Assembly: GCA_945867445.1 (NCBI GenBank)
Contig: CAMBID010000029.1
Coordinates: 1-7,517 of the forward strand
Source: an uncultured Clostridia bacterium
GTDB taxonomy: Bacteria > Bacillota > Clostridia > Oscillospirales > Oscillospiraceae
Direction of reading: 5' to 3'
DNA length: 7,517 nt
Part shown: one piece after another, positions 5,556-7,517 of the stretch
Position numbering within the stretch: the first letter of the stretch is position 1
Layout of the letters: every line of letters begins with the position of its first letter
The notes under the pieces: model-generated
What the model was told of the DNA's origin: nothing
The model's database searches: none
What the model saw: only the letters and a program-made list of their open reading frames with translations
Program-made: the position numbers and the translations under genes

Positions 5556-6290
5556 TCAGTGCTGGATGTCTTCCATGGCCCGGAGCATGTGGTAGCGCAT
5601 GGCCAGATTGGCGCCCCGGCCATCCCGCAGGCTCAGGAGGGCGGCGATGGAATGGTGGCTGTCCAGGGCGTTTTCCTTCATCTTCCGGGGGAAGTTGGAG
5701 TACTCCGCCGCCGCCACATTGAAGTAGGCCCACTCATGGAGGGCGGGCAGCACCTGATTCATGACGATGGAGTGGGTGGCCTGGGCCAGCGCGCTGTGGA
5801 AGGCCTGGTCCTCCTTCATGAAGGCAATGAAGCTCGCGGGACTGTCTTGCTCCAGGCTTTCCTCCACAACGGTGCGCTGCTCCGCCTCCAGAGCCACAAG
5901 ATTCCGGAGCTCTTCGTCCGTAGCGTTCTTCGCCACCATTTCCATGGCCTCGGACTCCAAGATCAGCCGGACCTGGTACCAGTCCAGCAGAAGCTTGCGC
6001 TTGTCCTCGGTATAGGCGAAACCGAAGGGATCGGGCTGGCGTCCCGGCGTCTCCGAAACAAAGGTGCCCACGCCCCGGCGGATCACAAGGACCCCGTTGG
6101 CCACCAGGGTCTTGATGGCCTCCCGCAGTGAGGTGCGGCTGACGCCCAGCTCCCGGGCGAGACTGCGCTCATCCGGGATGCGATCGCCGGGCTGGAACCG
6201 GCGCTCTTCAAAGATGAGATTCCGCAGCTGGGCCGCTACCTGCTGGGAAAGCGGGGTGGCCGGCTGGGGAAGGGATGTGCTTTGAGACAT
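5556..6290 (-). CDS. FadR-subfamily GntR/FCD transcriptional regulator
   Basis: The product is 244 aa, typical for the FadR/FCD branch of GntR regulators, which are dimeric DNA-binding proteins that sense small organic acids or related metabolites. Residues 13-78 are the winged HTH (PGDRIPDERSLARELGVSR at 34-52, then TSLREAIKTLVANGVL and the wing RRGVGTF). Residues about 95-235 are the all-helical FCD ligand domain. Its metal-site pattern is present: D161 and H165 (EDQAFH), H212 (in SHHSI) and H234 (MRYH). The frame is open far upstream, but ATG 6290 is chosen because GGAGGT lies 9-10 nt before it. The gene has its own promoter and terminator. It sits between panB and fhs, whose leaders share a FadR-type operator word, so I infer that it controls both. 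The ligand is unknown; a C1, pantothenate or keto-acid metabolite would be logical. Confidence 0.93.
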   Translation of the reverse strand: MSQSTSLPQPATPLSQQVAAQLRNLIFEERRFQPGDRIPDERSLARELGVSRTSLREAIKTLVANGVLVIRRGVGTFVSETPGRQPDPFGFAYTEDKRKLLLDWYQVRLILESEAMEMVAKNATDEELRNLVALEAEQRTVVEESLEQDSPASFIAFMKEDQAFHSALAQATHSIVMNQVLPALHEWAYFNVAAAEYSNFPRKMKENALDSHHSIAALLSLRDGRGANLAMRYHMLRAMEDIQH

Positions 6291-6386
6291 GGTGGACAGA
6301 CCTCCGGTCAAGTAGATTCCCTCCAATGGAAGGGCGGGAGGAGGAGCGCGGCGGGAACTGCCGCCGTTTTCCCGCATTACTCCGCC

Positions 6387-6415
6387 ATTATAGCCCCGGA
6401 AACCGGCTTCGTCAA
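6387..6415 (-). promoter_or_regulatory. Sigma-A promoter of the GntR gene
   Basis: On the minus strand there is TTGACG (6415-6410), an exact 17-bp spacer and a consensus TATAAT (6392-6387). The start is expected near 6380, leaving a leader of about 90 nt. No exact copy of the panB/fhs operator word overlaps it. Confidence 0.85.
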
Positions 6416-6578
6416 GAATGAGACAGGAAAAGTCAGGAAAGCGTGGTAGGATGACCCGAGCCCGCCCCTGCCGGAAGGAGGTGTGGGGACGCGGAACGGG
6501 CCCGGCGGGGGAAAAACCGCTTTCCCGGCGTTTTGCCCGGGCGCGGGGAGAGTTTTTTAGGAGTTTTGCAAATCCTGC

Positions 6579-6607
6579 TTGACATCCCGGAACGGATTCC
6601 CTATAAT
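6579..6607 (+). promoter_or_regulatory. Consensus sigma-A promoter of fhs
   Basis: TTGACA (6579-6584), a 17-bp spacer and TATAAT (6602-6607) are a perfect match to the sigma-A consensus. The start is expected near 6614. A promoter this strong suggests high expression unless repressed, which fits the putative operator 15 bp after the -10 box. Confidence 0.92.
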
Positions 6608-6621
6608 GGCTGATAGCAACA

Positions 6622-6636
6622 GGTATGACCACATAC
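6622..6636. promoter_or_regulatory. Putative GntR/FadR-type operator in the fhs leader
   Basis: GGTATGACCACATAC is identical to the word in the panB leader (reverse complement of 5390-5404) and sits at nearly the same distance from the -10 box (15 bp here, 17 bp at panB). The core is AGGTATGACCA, so the outer left base of the TNGTNNNACNA pattern is A instead of T. A weaker site than at panB is possible. Confidence 0.65.
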
Positions 6637-6668
6637 GGGCGGGAGACAGCATACATCTCTTCGCCCGA

Positions 6669-6696
6669 CTTCGCCGGGACCCCCGCCCCGGCGAAG
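6669..6696 (+). other. Hairpin in the fhs leader
   Basis: CTTCGCCGGG (6669-6678) pairs perfectly with CCCGGCGAAG (6687-6696) around the 8-nt loop ACCCCCGC. A short GCGC-AAA-GCGC hairpin (6696-6705 region) and CAGGCA-T-TGCCTG (6712-6724) follow. No T run follows, so this is not a terminator. I could not match it to the THF or ZTP riboswitch consensus. Confidence 0.5.
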
Positions 6697-6773
6697 CGCA
6701 AAGCGCACGAACAGGCATTGCCTGAGATTTGAGAAATTCCGGAAAGAGAAACGAAAAAGGAGAATGGAACGCT

Positions 6774-7517
6774 ATGGAAATCAAGACCGATATCCAGATC
6801 GCCCAGGAGGCGACCCCGCTGAAGATCACGGAAGTGGCCAAGAGTTGCGGCATCGATGAGAAGTATATTGAGCAGTACGGCAACTACAAGGCCAAGATCG
6901 ACTACCAGCTCCTGCGGGACGAAGCCGGGAAGCCCGACGGCAAGCTGATTCTGGTCACCGCCATTACCCCCACCCCCGCCGGCGAAGGGAAGACCACCAC
7001 TTCCGTGGGCCTGACCGACGGCCTGCGCAAGATCGGCAAGAACGCCGTCGTCGCCCTGCGTGAGCCTTCTCTGGGCCCCGTGTTCGGCGTCAAGGGCGGT
7101 GCTGCCGGCGGCGGTTACGCGCAGGTGATTCCCATGGAGGACATCAACCTCCACTTTACCGGCGACTTCCATGCCATCGGCGCCGCCAATAACCTGTTGG
7201 CCGCCATGCTGGATAACCACATTCAGCAGGGCAATCAGCTGGGCATTGACGTCAAGCAGATCACCTGGAAGCGCGCTGTCGACATGAATGACCGCCAGCT
7301 CCGCCACATTGTGGACGGCCTGGGCGGCAAGATGCAGGGCGTGCCCCGGGAGGACGGCTTTGACATCACCGTGGCCTCCGAGGTCATGGCCGTGCTGTGC
7401 CTGGCTTCCGACATCAGCGACCTGAAGGCCCGTCTTGGCCGGATGATCGTGGCCTACACCTATGACGGCAAGCCCGTCACCGCCCACGACCTGAAGGCCG
7501 AGGGCGCCATGGCCGCC
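6774..7517 (+). CDS. fhs: Formate-tetrahydrofolate ligase (partial, N-terminal part)
   Basis: The first 248 codons are present and the gene runs off the window; the family is usually about 556 aa. The enzyme joins formate to tetrahydrofolate using ATP, giving 10-formyl-THF for purine synthesis and one-carbon (including Wood-Ljungdahl methyl-branch) metabolism in the cytoplasm. The N-terminal family block ([19 protein letters not shown], 9-27) is followed by the ATP-binding P-loop [13 protein letters not shown] (65-77). [21 protein letters not shown] (95-115) and [15 protein letters not shown] (121-135) are highly conserved signature regions. [15 protein letters not shown] (163-177) and [12 protein letters not shown] (195-206) follow. 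ATG 6774 has AAGGAG about 11 nt upstream; ATG 6764 is out of frame. It is read divergently from the GntR gene, and its leader carries the operator word shared with panB. Confidence 0.97.
   Translation, partial: MEIKTDIQIAQEATPLKITEVAKSCGIDEKYIEQYGNYKAKIDYQLLRDEAGKPDGKLILVTAITPTPAGEGKTTTSVGLTDGLRKIGKNAVVALREPSLGPVFGVKGGAAGGGYAQVIPMEDINLHFTGDFHAIGAANNLLAAMLDNHIQQGNQLGIDVKQITWKRAVDMNDRQLRHIVDGLGGKMQGVPREDGFDITVASEVMAVLCLASDISDLKARLGRMIVAYTYDGKPVTAHDLKAEGAMAA

Larger units (their letters stand above)
6291..6773. other. Divergent control region between gntR and fhs
   Basis: This 483-bp stretch has no convincing gene. From left to right it holds the gntR leader (6291-6380) and the gntR promoter (6387-6415). 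Next comes a GC-rich spacer with a GGGAAA/TTTCCC hairpin (6509-6514/6521-6526) and a possible degenerate operator (6441-6457). The fhs promoter (6579-6607) and a structured fhs leader of about 160 nt complete it. The gntR ribosome binding site lies in GACC-TCC-GGTC (6299-6309), a small inverted repeat of unknown meaning. Confidence 0.8.

Noticed and set aside
6299..6309. GACC-TCC-GGTC as an autoregulatory GntR operator
   Set aside because: The arms are in the opposite order to the TGGTNNNACCA pattern, and the repeat coincides with the GGAGG ribosome binding site.
6475..6483. A strong AAGGAGGTG ribosome binding site suggesting a hidden small gene
   Set aside because: No suitable start codon follows at the right distance, and no coding-like frame is seen before the fhs promoter.
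6640..6730. THF or ZTP riboswitch in the fhs leader
   Set aside because: The gene type fits, but I could not find the conserved core sequences of either class; a covariance-model search would settle it.
6291..7487. Long N-terminal extension of the GntR frame, which would give a 643-aa protein
   Set aside because: The added part lies antisense to fhs and over both promoters, and shows no domain. The ribosome binding site and family length fix the start at 6290.

Overview
This window looks like chromosomal core DNA from a spore-forming, high-GC anaerobic Firmicute, most likely an Oscillospiraceae-type gut clostridium (Oscillibacter/Flavonifractor/Lawsonibacter-like). The reasons are the GC-rich coding DNA with clear AGGAGG-type ribosome binding sites, sigma-A promoters with exact 17-bp spacers, a CwlJ/GerQ spore-germination pair, a Gram-positive style RlmA and a formate-THF ligase. 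The genus is an inference. I see no phage, CRISPR, rRNA or tRNA genes.

Layout. (1) 29-2418, plus strand: a MATE efflux transporter and an RlmA-family 23S rRNA methyltransferase. They are separated by a 144-bp repeat with 13-bp terminal inverted repeats and several nested hairpins. A strong terminator follows at 2456-2494. (2) 2527-3141, minus strand: a two-gene operon with a small four-helix membrane protein followed by a 66-aa XRE regulator. Its sigma-A promoter has its -10 box inside a perfect 51-bp palindrome. (3) 3336-4393, plus strand: cwlJ and gerQ, a cortex-lytic enzyme and its coat partner, behind a possible sigma-E promoter and ending in a bidirectional terminator. (4) 4480-5328, minus strand: panB, with its own promoter. 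(5) 5556-6290, minus strand: a FadR-type GntR/FCD regulator, with its own promoter and terminator. (6) 6774 to the window end, plus strand: the first 248 codons of formate-tetrahydrofolate ligase, behind a consensus promoter and a leader of about 160 nt.

Most interesting signal. The panB and fhs leaders share an identical 15-bp word, GGTATGACCACATAC, starting 15-17 bp past each -10 box. Its core (TGGTATGACCA at panB) fits the TNGTNNNACNA operator pattern known for FadR-type GntR proteins, and such a regulator is encoded between the two genes. I infer a small local regulon in which one GntR/FCD protein represses, or otherwise controls, a gene that uses methylene-THF (panB) and a gene that makes formyl-THF (fhs). 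A second self-contained circuit is the XRE/membrane-protein operon with its palindromic promoter-operator.
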